From Isoetes taiwanensis (lineage: Eukaryota; Streptophyta; Lycopodiopsida; Isoetales; Isoetaceae): DNA of 64,000 nucleotides. Position numbers and translations under genes: made by a program. Location: positions 8,275,003-8,339,002 of the forward strand of contig JAJEKV010000006.1 in the NCBI GenBank assembly GCA_021234155.1, given 5' to 3'. Shown here piece by piece: positions 10,229 through 25,490 of this stretch (positions within the stretch are counted from its first letter, which is position 1; each line of letters begins with the position of its first letter). The notes beneath the pieces were generated by a model. The model did no database searches. It was not told the origin of the DNA and was given only the letters and a program-made list of their open reading frames with translations.

Positions 10229-12500
10229 CTTCGCTTCTCTCCAACACCAGCTTTCCTCTCTCCAAGTAGTGATATCTATATGAGCTATCTATACGATACC
10301 CTTGGAGTGCTATCTATACAATACCCTATACAAGTGCCAGGATGAAAATTGATTTGAATTGAATTGAATTGAATTTTAACGTCCGAGAACGAGAACATGA
10401 ACACGAACACAACAAGACACAATTAAGCTCCCATTTTATCTTTATTCCCTCCTTCTCGAACCTTTACCTCATTTCATTTGACTGTGTCAATGCTTCCAAA
10501 GTCCAATCCACTTGGAGAACGTGTTCCAGCTCATCGCCTCTGCACATCCAACTTTGCGTATTCTGAATTATCCATTCCTAGGGTCCCATCCTCTCCATTC
10601 AATGGCATACACTATTTCAATGTCTTTGGCTAGATCTCTCTCCAGCCACATATACCAGATCCAAAATAGATTTACCTTCATCCCAATTTAATGCAATTTC
10701 ATATTCCTAGTAGGGCCACAATGATCGAGTAACTATTTGTATTCTAGTAAAATGCATCCTCCTCTACCAACTCGTCTTGGGGGGCCACTCAACAAGTCTA
10801 CACTACTAGAGCACATGGGGCTCCCATTGAAATGTTTCCAATAAATACAGACAAGCCTGGTATCATAATAAATATAGAGAAGCCTGGTATCATGTATGTC
10901 ATTTTTGTGGGCATCTATGTTGTTATATCTATTCAAAGCGATTGAAATCGACAGTATTCTTATTGCACTTGCTAGCATGTGCTTTCACTAAACCATAAGG
11001 TTTGTTTGGTCATTATTCCATTTGGGCCATGATATTAAGATTTTGTGTATCCCATTTTCTTGGTAGATGATCAATATGCGTGGCCTTTTCCACTTTCTTT
11101 GATTCTTTTTCAAACACTTACCAAGTATAAGCTTAGCCTCATCTAACTCTCCCAAAGAAAAGTTTCTCAAGATTGATAAATAATAATTTACTTTCTCTAA
11201 CAAACGTTGGCCTATACCTTTACATTGACCCCATCAATCACGTAGAAAGGTGAAAGTTGTCAAGGCAGAAAAGCTCTCTTGGATATCAAGCTTTATCTCT
11301 AGTTGATTCATACCAAAGGATATTAGACGAAGACGTGTTGAAAGATTAGAAATCATTAAGTTGCAATTCCTTCAGCTCCTAAAAAGTATTGCTTATCGTG
11401 TACTCCTCAATAGCCTTGTTTTCAAGAACTAATTTACTGCATTTTTCTTGCTAATGAGTTGTACCCGTCCTATGATTATGGGATAAAATATATAGCTTTA
11501 GAAAAATGCAAGTGCATGATGTTGCTATAGTGTAAAACGAGTTGCAAGAAAACAAATATATATAATGCTGGTGTGATTTGCATTTCTTTAACATTTTCGA
11601 TGATCCTTGCCAGCATTTATTACATGCGCCACAAAGTAATATCTATATATGCCATCTTCTCGAACCAAACAACTTGGTTTTTTGGACACTAGCTCAACTT
11701 GAAATTTCTCTTTTGTATAATCGAAATGAATCAAGTGTAACCAATATTTTCCTATGTTGTGTTGATTATTACACCTTTCAACTTTCTCTTGTACTTTGCA
11801 ATACATTTGAATTGTAATAGTATCTCAATGGATTATTAGAATGTTTTACTCTACTTTTTTATTTCCTGCATGGCCTACAAACTTTTTCATAACTTCTTCG
11901 GGGATCCTTTTCCTCATACTTTAAGATGAAACCCACAAAAAGGATGAGCTAGTTCTCTATTTCATAATCCAACAATGTAGAGGATTGGATTGAATGTAGG
12001 GGGTCTTGAATGATGACTAGCTTCCTAGGTACGTGCCGACAGAAATAGTCCTTGTTCCCTCTTTTTGAGGAGAGGAAGTGGGTAGACATTATTGATGCAA
12101 AGTATAAAGAATCAACCTCAATATAAGGATGAAGAACCTTTGCTAAAGGCTTGCAAAAGGTATGGCTTAATCATAGAGTTATTCTAGTAAGTAATTAATG
12201 ATCCTCTGGAAGAAGTCAGTAAGTCTTCCTCGTGTTTGTTTTTGAGTGAAGGACCAAAACTTGAAGGACTGGCAGTTGAAAATCACTGGGCTCTTTCTTT
12301 TGTTGTTTAGCAATAAGCGATCACTATTACATAAAGAAGTCATAAAAAACCCATTCTAGAATCTTTAAAGAATAGATAGGCCTAGTAGAATAGAAGAGGC
12401 ACAGTTGAAATAGTAGAAAAGTGGAGCACGTTTCTCTAGTCTAGAAAAAGTCATGAAAAGGAAAAAGGGGCACCGGAATTTAGATGCCTAAGCAGAAAAA
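10229..12500. other. Intergenic between GRL gene and beta-glucosidase
   Basis: No credible gene. It contains the 5' side of the GRL gene, with an (AATTG)n/(TTGAA)n microsatellite at about 10351-10376. The rest is AT-rich with only short random frames. Confidence 0.5.
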
Positions 12501-12506
12501 TGTTCC

Positions 12507-12514
12507 ATAAATAG
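12507..12514 (+). promoter_or_regulatory. Possible TATA box of the beta-glucosidase gene
   Basis: 'ATAAATAG' lies 41 bp before the ATG. The short distance would leave only a very short 5' untranslated leader, so this is a weak call. Confidence 0.3.
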
Positions 12515-12554
12515 GGATGCAAAGGCAAACGAGAAAAAACTCTACTCTGGAAAA

Positions 12555-15642
<3,088 letters not shown>

Positions 15643-17639
15643 GGTTTGGTGAACCATAAAAACCCATTCAGTTCAATTCAATTTTATATACATATTTTTA
15701 AATTCCTCAACCAATGAGGGTTTCTTTTATATACATATTTTGAAGAACATGAAAATGTTCAAATGTAAACAAGGTGCTGCGCACGAGGGGTTGCCCTCCG
15801 GTGGCACGAGAGGGTGTTTTTATAGTTTTTGTTTCGTTGTTCCATGTTGAGCCTTTTTTGTTTTGTGCGGAGTCGTGTGAATGCTATAAAAGCATCGTGT
15901 GAATGCTATAAAAGCAGGGTGTGATTTTTTTAGCCCAAGAAGATTTGGCCGCTGCAATTTAACCAATTAGTTTCTGCATGGATGTCAAAGTTATAAGCTT
16001 AACTCATACTTGTTGGTTACTAAACTCGTTTGGCCTTATATAGCCTTCATCCATTAACATAATAGCATGCCATTTTGAAGCACAAAACACGGCAACATAA
16101 TAAAACACGGCATAACGGGTCTCGGCAAACCAGAAACATTGAATAAAGTAAGTCAGTATAAGGGGTACCAATTTCCCCCGACAACCTGAATTAAGTCAGA
16201 CAATAAATTTGGGGACATCTGAGTGCTCCCTTCTATAGATAGATCCACAATAATTTTCTTATTGATCCGACCTTTGGCAATTGCTTTAACATCGAAACAC
16301 AGTGACATGCTTGAGAGTTTTTGAGCTAATGGCATACGCAGGAGAGAATCTGCATGTTGTTTTACAGAGAACTTTGAATCTCCTTAGATTCGAAGGAGAC
16401 ATTAGTTTCAATGGATAAAGGTAAAGAAAGGACACTCCATTTCATCCATGGCCTTCTTAAAAAAAAACAAAGAACCTCTGAAGGAATTGCCATGCCTGTA
16501 GTTTATCACTGTCTATTTTTCTCTGACATCAGATTTCTACATTCTCTTGTTCGCTATCATGACCTTCGTGATCCAGCCAGATAGCTATGCATACGCAAGG
16601 AAGGCGTTGGCTAATAAGAACAAGATCTCTCAGACACCATGACGATCCTTTGTGTCTTTAAGCAAGCATAGGACTACAATACGTGCTGGGATGTCATTGA
16701 ATAACTGGAGATAAAGACTGCCTAGTCAAATCTACTCTACAGAACGCACATATTTCAAGTGCACATTGCAAATTTTGGCAATATACACAGTTACATAATT
16801 CTCAGGAGCACATAAACCTTAACCAAGTTTTGTGAAAACCGCTACTTAAGCTTGGTAAAAGCAATCAACTAACCTTATCTTGGCTCTTATCTTGGCTCTT
16901 CGAACTTCTATTAGACTTATAACTATAAAAAAAGGGGAATAAAATATCTGTAAATTTACATGCAATTGTAAAATATATGCAGTACACCACACATTTAGTA
17001 ATATCCAATAGAAAGCCACCCACAAGCACACTTAAGGACGTAGATTGGGGGATTAACCAAGAACAATTGAAACTTTTATCTCCTTATTCTCAATGGCAGG
17101 ATAACAGTTGGCTTTTGATGTAGTCCAACAACTCAAACTGGTTGCCACAAGGGCAATTATCAGCATGTTTCTTTGGATGCTAAATCTTATTGAGATAATA
17201 CATTATAATATTCGCTATTGCTCTTCATCGCGCACAGTGAAAATGCATAGTGTATCTCGCTGGAAAATTGTCAAAGCAAGCCACCAAAGTTGCTTGCATT
17301 ATAGCCTTTCCAACCACCATTATGACTTTGAAAATATCATTTAAATGTGATCGTGCCTCGATCATCCCGGCCTTTAGAACCATAAGTGATAATCCATCCG
17401 GGTAGAAGTTATGTCCACTGTAGTCCCGTGATTCTCGCATAGACTAGAGAAGAAAACATGAGAACCGCTGCGGTTATATGCCGCCAAGCACATTTCATCT
17501 TTCTTTGCCGCCAAGACCATCACATTTAGTATGTGGCACACCCGGTATATCGACTTACTTCCAAAGATACTTTTCTAGAAACTTCTCTTTGAACTTTTGC
17601 TCACTCATTGATAAAATAGTTCCCAATGCATAGCGCTTT
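15643..17639. other. Intergenic, nothing recognised
   Basis: AT-rich, with short random frames. A 21-bp unit 'GTGTGAATGCTATAAAAGCA' is duplicated at about 15877-15918. The phrase 'GGTTGCCCTCCGGTG' at about 15799 recurs at about 24114, so part of this is dispersed repeat. Confidence 0.5.
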
Positions 17640-18620
17640 TTAAGAAGCCATTTGAATACGACCAAGCCATGAGTGCAAGAAGCGGGGCTTGATTCTCTTA
17701 TCAAAACTATACAATAGGAATGTTGGAACTGTCAAGATAGTTGAGATAGGGTACTTTAAATCATCCAGCAAATAAGCTAGCCTCGCCTGGACATTCTCTA
17801 TCCTTCTACACAATATCCGTGGCTGAAATCTTAAAATCCTAAGACAGTCATCTTCAGGCAACCCAAGACCCATAAAATACTTCAATCTCTCTTCCATGTC
17901 TAAAAGGCATTTCCCTAAGGATCTTCCAAAAATGTCAGGTTTACAGGTAACTATTCTTACAATCATTTCATTAGTGAGGCCCCCCCTACGCTTTCCAGCG
18001 GACAGCTTGTCTATCTCTAGCTCATCAAACAGCTTTGGCAAGGACTCAAGCTTTTCATCTGATGAGCATATCAGGATAAATGGAAACCTTAATAGGATTC
18101 GTTCCACTTCTACAGTTGACAATCCATAGCTTAGAAAAAACTCCACAATTCTTGAAAATGCAGCTCCGCCACTATTCCGGGATAGCAACCAATCTGTCCG
18201 ATACACCATAATCTTCCCAATCACTTTCCTTTTCATACCAATCTTATACAACTCAGGTTCCAGGAGCTTCACTCTCTATTCAAGATCAATGCTCAGAAGT
18301 GCAGGGCAACGTTGGATGAATCTTTCAATGCATTTCCGTTCCACATCTAGAGTTTCTAAAGTCTGAAGATTAGCATGTAGCTGCATGGGAGAGGAAGACA
18401 AAAGAGAAGGATTGGCAAGACAAATCTTTGCAATTTTGGCTTCTGGAATTCCAATACTCCGCAGAACCTCATCCACACTGCCATAGCCATCACTAGAAAC
18501 AACTTCGTTTATGGGTTGAAGTGAAACTACCTCTGTTAAGGATCGGACTAGGCATTTAGCGAGGAAACCACCTTCCTGGGCGAGCTCGGATAGACGCCTG
18601 ACGGAACGGCAAAGCGCCAT
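17640..18620 (-). pseudogene. mTERF-family gene with one in-frame TAG
   Basis: From ATG 18620 the frame reads 114 codons, meets TAG at 18276-18278 (codon 115), then continues in the same frame for 211 more codons to a TAA at 17640. Either side shows tandem mTERF-type helical repeats of about 30-35 residues with the typical 'P.LL' and 'FP.IL' signatures (IAKICLANPSLL; ERFIQRCPALL; VERILLRFPFIL; LRILRFQPRIL; ISTILTVPTFLL). The family binds organellar nucleic acids and controls transcription, splicing or ribosome assembly in plastids or mitochondria. The uninterrupted total of about 325 residues is normal for the family. No intron with good splice sites removes the stop. It may be a very young pseudogene, a segregating null allele or a base-call error. 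Confidence 0.8.
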
Positions 18621-20080
18621 AGCCCTAGAAATGGCACGAAATGTCCTAGGGCGCCATAGCCACGCCTGCGAAGGAATGGGCTGGATGACCGAGCACTTAC
18701 AGGCACCAGCCAGTTTTTAGCAGTCACCAGTATATGCTAGGCATATGCCGGCATATACCTGGATATGCCCACATACCCACATAAAGGAGGGTTTGCCCCC
18801 CTAGGGGCAACCCAAAAAGCAATTGTTAGGGTTCGCGCATTATAAGCCGTAAGCTATAAACCCTAAATCGCCGAAATTCCTGATCGTTCCTGATAAGTGC
18901 CGAAATTCGGCAATCTGGGCCGATTCATTGTCCCCTTGCTTTCCTTATCTTGGTTTCGTGTTTGTGAGTCTTGTATACTTAATATGGATTGTTTATTATA
19001 GATTGATAGATTGATCATGTCTGTCTGCTGCATTTTACTGTATTGCTTTTCTAGCTGCCACCCGAGCCGTGAGCACATAACAAACTATGTCATGGCAAAC
19101 GTTTGGCAGCTTATATTGGAGGTAATTTTAGGTGTATAATGATGTGCAGAGTGCTTCATCTGATAACCTGGGTTTCCACATTTTCTTAGATCTTAAGCTT
19201 CTGTTATTATTGGCGAGCAATAGTCAGTGCTGCTTGACCAGTCCTTGGAAGCAAAACTACTTGCCAATATGATACACGCATATGGTGTTTTCATACCCTA
19301 TGTGTTCAATGATTTGGTACACATTATTAGGTTGTTCTGTTGCCTGTGATCTTAAACAATTTGATATTACAATTTTCTAACCTGATTCGGCAATTCCCTT
19401 CGGAACCATGTATAACTGTTCACGAAGTTTACACACTCCGTTTAGAAGCGTGAATCTATTACCTATTCACTTCCTATTAAACTAAAAAAACAAAACTGGG
19501 TCTCATACCCATTAGGTTTTGCTCATCACAAAAGTTTTCTTCTTAATCATCAAGAAATACGTGTAGAAGTTATCAAAATCTATTCAAGTAGCGATTACAC
19601 AACCAAGTTCAGGAAATTTGTGGAGCCAATTTACTAATACCATCGTCTTAAAAGGTCCAGTGGATGCGTGCAAAACAATAAACAAGCTTTCATTGAATTG
19701 ATCAGATTCCAAATATTTTCCTAGAATAAATTCTCCAAAGACCTGCACTTGAACCACCATTATGCTGTTTTGCAACAAATAGTCATAGACGAACCAGCCA
19801 ATAGAGCAAATCTAGGCTGTTCTTTGGCTGCTTGCTTTCACTAGCTTGGTTCATCTGTTTATGATTGTTTTGGCCCTAACAGTTTTGTATTTAGTGTAGG
19901 ATTGATGATTTTCTTTGATGCATTTTACTATCCACCTATTCTAACTGCTACTCGAGCCTTAATATTAACTAGGTAATGGCAAACATTTATTGAAAGTAAC
20001 ATTAGTTAGATCATGATGTTGCAGAATGCTGCATCAGACAGCCTAAGTTTCCACAATGTTCTTGAAATCTGAATGATTAT
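18621..20080. other. Intergenic, nothing recognised
   Basis: Contains the 5' side of the mTERF gene and a short cluster of 'CATATGCC' variants at about 18730-18775. The rest is AT-rich without coding signal. Confidence 0.45.
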
Positions 20081-20082
20081 AA

Positions 20083-20272
20083 GGGAGAGATTCCCGTTGC
20101 ACCATTCTCTGTCCATTCCACTCTGATCTTCGCGAAGGCGCGTTCAGAGGCATGGTGTACCACTAACGTGGTTGGCTCCTCGCTCAGGTGTCCCGACCCG
20201 GATAGGTGAGGACACGCCGAAAGGACCTTTGTCTATAAGGTGGGGGAGTAGATCATATCCAGGAGAAACTGC
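20083..20272 (+). other. GC-rich, hairpin-rich block (possible SINE or structured RNA)
   Basis: About 190 bases contrast sharply in composition with the AT-rich flanks. Four perfect short inverted repeats follow each other: CTTCGCGAAG, ACCAC-taac-GTGGT, GTGTCC-(16 nt)-GGACAC and AAAGG-a-CCTTT. No open frame runs through it and I see no clear tRNA-type B box, so neither a gene nor a classic tRNA-derived SINE is proven. Confidence 0.4.
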
Positions 20273-21283
20273 GGCTATACATATATATTGAAATCTGAAT
20301 TTTCTTGTAATATTAGCAAGCAAAAATAGTGATGCTTGAGCCCATCATTGAAGCAAAAATACTTGCCAACATATGGTTCAATTGGTAATCATGATCTTTT
20401 AATGATGGCGGAACTCCATCCTTAGTTAGCCCAAAATAATTGGTATTATGCTCCCGACAGAGAAGTACTGTTGAGAAGCTGCAAAACAATAGCTCACGTT
20501 CTATCAATCTCCAACATTTAAGAAATACAATTTTACAAGTCCAAATAGCACTCTGTCAAAGAAGTTTATGATAGGCAAAACAAACGATGAGCATGAGGAG
20601 ATTATTTTTATGAAAGGCTTCAATCCATACTTCACTCATACCTGACCCTCTCCAAGAAAATGTACTCCAGTGAAAACTTACACAAACTAAAAGGGAAGCT
20701 TTATACATTACATTACAATTAGTCCCTTTTTTTATCTGGCCCTGTGACCAGATTCCAACCATTTTTGCTAGAATGAATCCCCGCAGTTAGGCACATCCTG
20801 TTCTACACCAAATAGGCATACATGTGTGCTAATAGAGCAAAACCAAAATTGTAGTTCAATGGTGTGTAATCCAAATAGTAGCTCAATGGTGTGTTCCCAA
20901 CTTGAAATTGTAGTGAGCGAACTCTGCTCATATGTTTTGGCAACACTTAAGCCCTGTATGTGCTTATACTGGAATTGTAACCAATAGGTAAGTAAATGGC
21001 AAAATGGTGCCTTTTACCACGTCTTTTCACTCTTTATCCCCAAGGCATTTACTCGTGTTATGGCACAAGTATACATCCTTCTCAAATCCAGTTCACACTA
21101 ACTCTCCATGTTTATGTATTAAAATATAAAGTTGATATCTTCTGGTTTCTCATGCTATATCATTGCAAGGCTGCAAAACTTGATAAACCATGCAGCTTTT
21201 GCCATTGCAAGTATGGTTATAAAGAAGAAATCTCACAATAGTCTCCACATGAGTGGAAATGATGAAAACGCATAGAACAAATC
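20273..21283. other. Intergenic, 3' side of the PPR gene
   Basis: AT-rich; no gene recognised. 'TCTCACAATAGTCTCCACA...' at about 21230-21260 is echoed at the PPR stop region (21285-21335: 'ATAGTCTCCACA..AGAG.ATTCCCC'), a local duplication of the gene's final bases. Confidence 0.45.
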
Positions 21284-23848
21284 TTACCAATAGTCTCCAC
21301 AAGAGCATTCCCCATTATGGAAATGATGAAAACGCATTGAATCTCTTACAGTAATTACCCGATCAGCAATGTATGAAATGATCTTTAAAACTGCATGGCA
21401 ATCGGCACAAACTCTAAGATTTTTTAGGATACGAAGAGGAGTGCCAGGAGGGGTATTCATGAGCCCAAATGTGATGGCAAGTTTTTCGCTATGGTAGCAG
21501 AGAAGCTGTTTTTTCCGTTCTTCAGCCACATCATGCAGTACTAAGTTTGTAATTGGGATGTGTCCTGCAATTTCTATGTCCTTGTAAATTTTTTTTAACT
21601 CGGCATAAATCTTGTCTTTCTGTGGATGTGACGTGTCATTTGCATAGAAATGATGCATTTTTCCATTGACCTCAATCGAGCTTCGCCCTGGCAATTTCAC
21701 TATGCCGCGGTCTCTCATTTCTTTTCTCAGTCTCCCAACATCAGCCCATCTGCCAGCTGTTGCATATATATTAGATAAAAGAACATAAGATGCAGCTTCC
21801 TGTGGATTTAATTCAAATACATGTTCTGATGCACGCTTTCCACGGTCTGGGTCATTGTGGTTCGTACAAGCTCCAAGCAAGGTTTTCCAGACCAAAATAT
21901 CGGGCTGAATGGGCATCTTGTTAATAAAATCTTCTGCTTCATCTAATTTTGCGGCACGTCCAAGAAGATCAACTGTGCATCTATAATGTTCCAAAATGGG
22001 TGTGGTAGAGTACTGTTCAGTCAGACTAACAAAATAATGAAAGCCCTCTTTAACTAACCCAGCATGACCGCAAGCTGAAAGAACAGATAGCAAGGTAATC
22101 TCATTTGGCTTTATGCCAGCCAGATGCATTTGGCAAAATACCTCAAGAGTCTCCATGACATGGCCATGCTGCCCATAGGCTGCAATCATGGCAGTCCAGC
22201 ATTCCAGATTTCGAACAGCTAATTTATCAAACATCCTTCGTGCATCCATCAGATTTCCACACTTGGCATACATGTTAATCATGCCGGTGGCAATCATGAT
22301 CTCAAACTCAAGCCCACTATCCACAATATGGACATGAGCAAGCCTAGCCTCTGTAAGGAGGCCCATGTTAGTGCATGCTTCAAGGATACTTAAAAAGGTT
22401 ACTTTGTTTGGTTTCACGCTTTTCTCTATCATTTGTTGAAAGGTATCAAGGGCTTCTTTGCTAAAGCCTTGTTGTGCATAGCCAGTGATCATGGCATTCC
22501 ATGATACTAAATCCCTTTCGGCTATTTTCTCGAACATCCTCCATGCATCCTCTACATTTGAACATTTCCTGTACATATTGAAAAGAGCTGTTCCCACCAC
22601 AATGTCTGAATCTAGTGCGTTTTCAAGAACGCAAGAATGAACAAGCTTACCTTCTGCAAAATATATTGAACTGGTACATGCATTAAGAATAGTTGCATAT
22701 GAGAAATGATCTGGTCTCACTCCTCCTAACCTCATTGCTCTAAAACATCTAAGTGCTTCTTTATGATCCCCATAGTCTGTAGATCCTAAAATCATGGAGG
22801 TCCATGATACAATATCTGGTTCAGGCAATCTATTGAACAGATTTTTTGCATCTATTAAGCCCCCACATTTACAATACATTTTTAGAAGTGCATTTCCAAC
22901 AATAATGGATGACTCTAACTGCCGACCTACAATCCAGGCATGGATTAACTTACCTTCTGGAAAAGCTTGCTCATTAACACACACATTTAAGATGCTGGTA
23001 AAGGTAATTTCGTCAGGCTGCAAAGAAGTTCCTTGAATTTGCCAAAACAGGTCAAGAGCTTCATTGCAACATCCATGTTGTGCATATGCACCAATCATGA
23101 CATTCCAAGATATCAGGTTACGCACTTCCATCCTTCCAAATGTTGCCATTCCATGACTCGGATTACCACACTTGCCATACATATGAATAAGAGAATTCAA
23201 TAAAAAAATGTCATTGCACAATGGACTACTTACAACGTGAGAATGAATCAACTTACCTTCGGCCAGGGCTGCTGGACTGGTACATAAGTTAACCAAAATT
23301 ACATACGTAACTCGATTCGGCTTTGTCCGACCATCCTGCATTTGCCTCAATAAGTTCAGAGCTTCCATCATATATCCATTCTGAGCATATGCTGCAACCA
23401 AGGCTGTCCACGATACTACACTATGATTATCTGTTCTATTGAACACCAAAAGTGCATCATTTGGAGTCTTCGATTTTCCGTACATAACGATAATAAGAGT
23501 GGTCAACACTCTATCTCCATTGATCCCATTTCCAATCACATGGGCATGAATTTTTTTACCCTTTGATGACTTATCACACTTCCTTAAAAGGTTATCATAC
23601 ACGAGAGAATCACTGTTTCTTTTTTCAGAGACCTGCCTTTCTACTTGTTTTCTCTTGGTGGATCGATGTCGGGAGATCGTTTTCTCGTTGCCTTGGGTTT
23701 TAGAAGACTGCCCACCTTTTTCTCGCATTTCATGTGCAATGTCTGTTGATAAAGTGCGACATTTTGCACTGCTACCAGGTTTGGCATGACGGAAACTTAA
23801 AAGCTCTAGAAGCAACCTTAATTTCATTGCTCGCTCTGATGATTCCAC
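21284..23848 (-). CDS. DYW-type PLS pentatricopeptide repeat protein, 854 residues, intronless
   Basis: A single open frame from ATG 23848. An N-terminal basic Ser/Thr/Lys-rich region (residues 1-90) could be an organelle targeting peptide. Residues about 95-640 are repeated P-, L- and S-type PPR motifs ('VVSWTALVAAYAQNGYMMEA', 'NLISWNVMIGAYAQHGCCNE' and others). An E/E+ region and a PG box (PGRSSIEVNG) follow, then a DYW deaminase domain with zinc/catalytic HSE (His786, Glu788) and CADC (Cys814, Cys817), the second metal site CSC (848, 850) and the final residues GDYW. DYW proteins carry out site-specific C-to-U editing of plastid or mitochondrial transcripts. The canonical DYW ending argues against the KP variants proposed for U-to-C editing in ferns and hornworts. 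All key residues are present; the editing site cannot be read safely by eye. Confidence 0.95.
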   Translation of the reverse strand: MESSERAMKLRLLLELLSFRHAKPGSSAKCRTLSTDIAHEMREKGGQSSKTQGNEKTISRHRSTKRKQVERQVSEKRNSDSLVYDNLLRKCDKSSKGKKIHAHVIGNGINGDRVLTTLIIVMYGKSKTPNDALLVFNRTDNHSVVSWTALVAAYAQNGYMMEALNLLRQMQDGRTKPNRVTYVILVNLCTSPAALAEGKLIHSHVVSSPLCNDIFLLNSLIHMYGKCGNPSHGMATFGRMEVRNLISWNVMIGAYAQHGCCNEALDLFWQIQGTSLQPDEITFTSILNVCVNEQAFPEGKLIHAWIVGRQLESSIIVGNALLKMYCKCGGLIDAKNLFNRLPEPDIVSWTSMILGSTDYGDHKEALRCFRAMRLGGVRPDHFSYATILNACTSSIYFAEGKLVHSCVLENALDSDIVVGTALFNMYRKCSNVEDAWRMFEKIAERDLVSWNAMITGYAQQGFSKEALDTFQQMIEKSVKPNKVTFLSILEACTNMGLLTEARLAHVHIVDSGLEFEIMIATGMINMYAKCGNLMDARRMFDKLAVRNLECWTAMIAAYGQHGHVMETLEVFCQMHLAGIKPNEITLLSVLSACGHAGLVKEGFHYFVSLTEQYSTTPILEHYRCTVDLLGRAAKLDEAEDFINKMPIQPDILVWKTLLGACTNHNDPDRGKRASEHVFELNPQEAASYVLLSNIYATAGRWADVGRLRKEMRDRGIVKLPGRSSIEVNGKMHHFYANDTSHPQKDKIYAELKKIYKDIEIAGHIPITNLVLHDVAEERKKQLLCYHSEKLAITFGLMNTPPGTPLRILKNLRVCADCHAVLKIISYIADRVITVRDSMRFHHFHNGECSCGDYW

Positions 23849-25490
23849 CCATATAAGGGCGAATCCGTCTATTTTTAAGAAGGAAAATAGGAAAACGGGG
23901 TACCATACCTTGGTCGGCTGTGCATAAACTTTGGAGCAGCGGGACAGACAAATTCGAAGTGAGAGAAGCTATGCAAAGAGCAACGTTAGCATTTACTTCT
24001 GCAGCTTTTGTGTTTGACAGGTCTTTTAGGGTGGGCTGCTAGGAAGTGGAGTTCTTTGGGGTTGTCCTATAAAGTGGGGGAGATTCATTTCAGTAAATTT
24101 CTGACTCAGATTGGGTTGCCCTCCGGTGCCCTGAAGGCAAAGTGGCTTAAATTAAACCTTTAAAGTCATGGTTTCACAATCTATATTTAAATCAAAATTC
24201 CTACTTCAAAACATCTTCTTTTTTATTTTGGTAAGGTGTTGGGGAATGTGCCTGTGCAGCCGCATGGAACGCCGCATGGAACGCCGCATACGGCATTCCC
24301 TTTTCCCCTTGCGGGACGCTAACCCGACGCTAACGCGCTATTCCATAGAAATTTCAAAATTTTCTTCAGCCTCCCGCTGCACAGGATTCACTCTCCTCCT
24401 CCAACTCTCATTATTCGCCTCTTGCTTCCATGATTTCCTTTCAAGGTTTAAAATGGAAGAGCGAGCAAACAGATTTTATCATTTTGAAGCCGATTTTGCA
24501 GCAAGGAGGTGTCGTTGAAGCAGGTATGACCCGTGTACCTTATCCTATGCATTTATCTGGTGTTGGTTGCATTGAGAGAGACAATATCAATTCAGGGAAT
24601 TAATCACTGGAGTTTAAATCGCAAGAGCTAGAGCAATCGGTATAGCAGCAGAGCGCATAGGATCGCTGAAGCAAACAGGTCGCCTAAGCAAACAGGTATA
24701 TCCAAGGGCTATATCCCCTCACGGCACTATTTTGAATGTGTGCGTTGTGTTTTGGAGGTCAGACCGTTCCGTCCATTTTTTCCTTATTTTTTCTTCAGCT
24801 GCTTTCGATCTTCTTTTGTTGTCACTGGATTTGACCAATTCCTGACTGGTTCTAGCCTTGAGAAGGGCCAAGTTTATAAGAAAATAACTGCCTTTTTTTT
24901 TGCTAGCAAGGCGGATATTCATCTATGTGCCAGAAGTTTTGCATCAGTGGAAGGTAAAAAGATTTTATCTAAGGGGAAAAAAATGCCGTTTTGCAACCAT
25001 GTTTTTACCTGTCACACTTTTGCAGATAAATCTTGCGGAATGGAGGAGAGGAGTGGAGGAGTGGAGGCGTTATTTCTAAAAATCTTGCCAGATTGCTGGG
25101 TACCAGATCCTTTCTATGCTCTTAGATTTCGAACAAGGTTAGAATGGAGGAAAAGGCTTTCGATGTCTGTTATCGGTTTGATCATACTGCATGTATGCAC
25201 CTGTTTGGAATCTAATTTTGTGGAGAGAGCCGGCTACCTCCTTGGTTTCTTTGAAAGCACCCAATGGCATGGCTATGGCAAACTGAGGTAATCTATTGAG
25301 GGTCGTTCTCTCATTCATTGTTGCATTGATCAATTTTTCTTTTCATATCTGGTAATTCTTTTACAAGTAAGCAACCTCTGACTGGTAGTTTTTTTTACAG
25401 GTAAGCTGCTATTCATTCATGCAACACAAATAAATCTACTTCAGTACACTAGCTATCTTTATCTCTGGTATAACTGGAGCAGTGTAGACA
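23849..25490. other. Intergenic, 5' side of PPR gene to next exon
   Basis: No gene recognised. A duplicated 'ATGGAACGCCGC' unit lies at 24264-24288. 'GGTTGCCCTCCGGTGCCC' at about 24114 matches a phrase near 15.8 kb. A few longer plus frames (24168-24518, 24740-25291) lack any recognisable domain and I do not call them. Confidence 0.4.

Noticed and set aside
9177-10345. Plus-strand frames over the GRL gene
   Set aside because: Antisense of the minus-strand exons; the minus frame has matching splice sites and family motifs.
20083-20272. Hammerhead ribozyme
   Set aside because: A GUGAGGA...GAAA string resembles the core, but the invariant CUGANGA is not present and no stem II closes between the two parts.
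22794-23036. 80-residue plus frame inside the PPR gene
   Set aside because: Antisense of the intact DYW PPR frame.
24168-25291. Frames of 116 and 183 codons as host genes
   Set aside because: No domain, no start context and no splice relation to the exons at 25.5 kb; composition alone is not enough.
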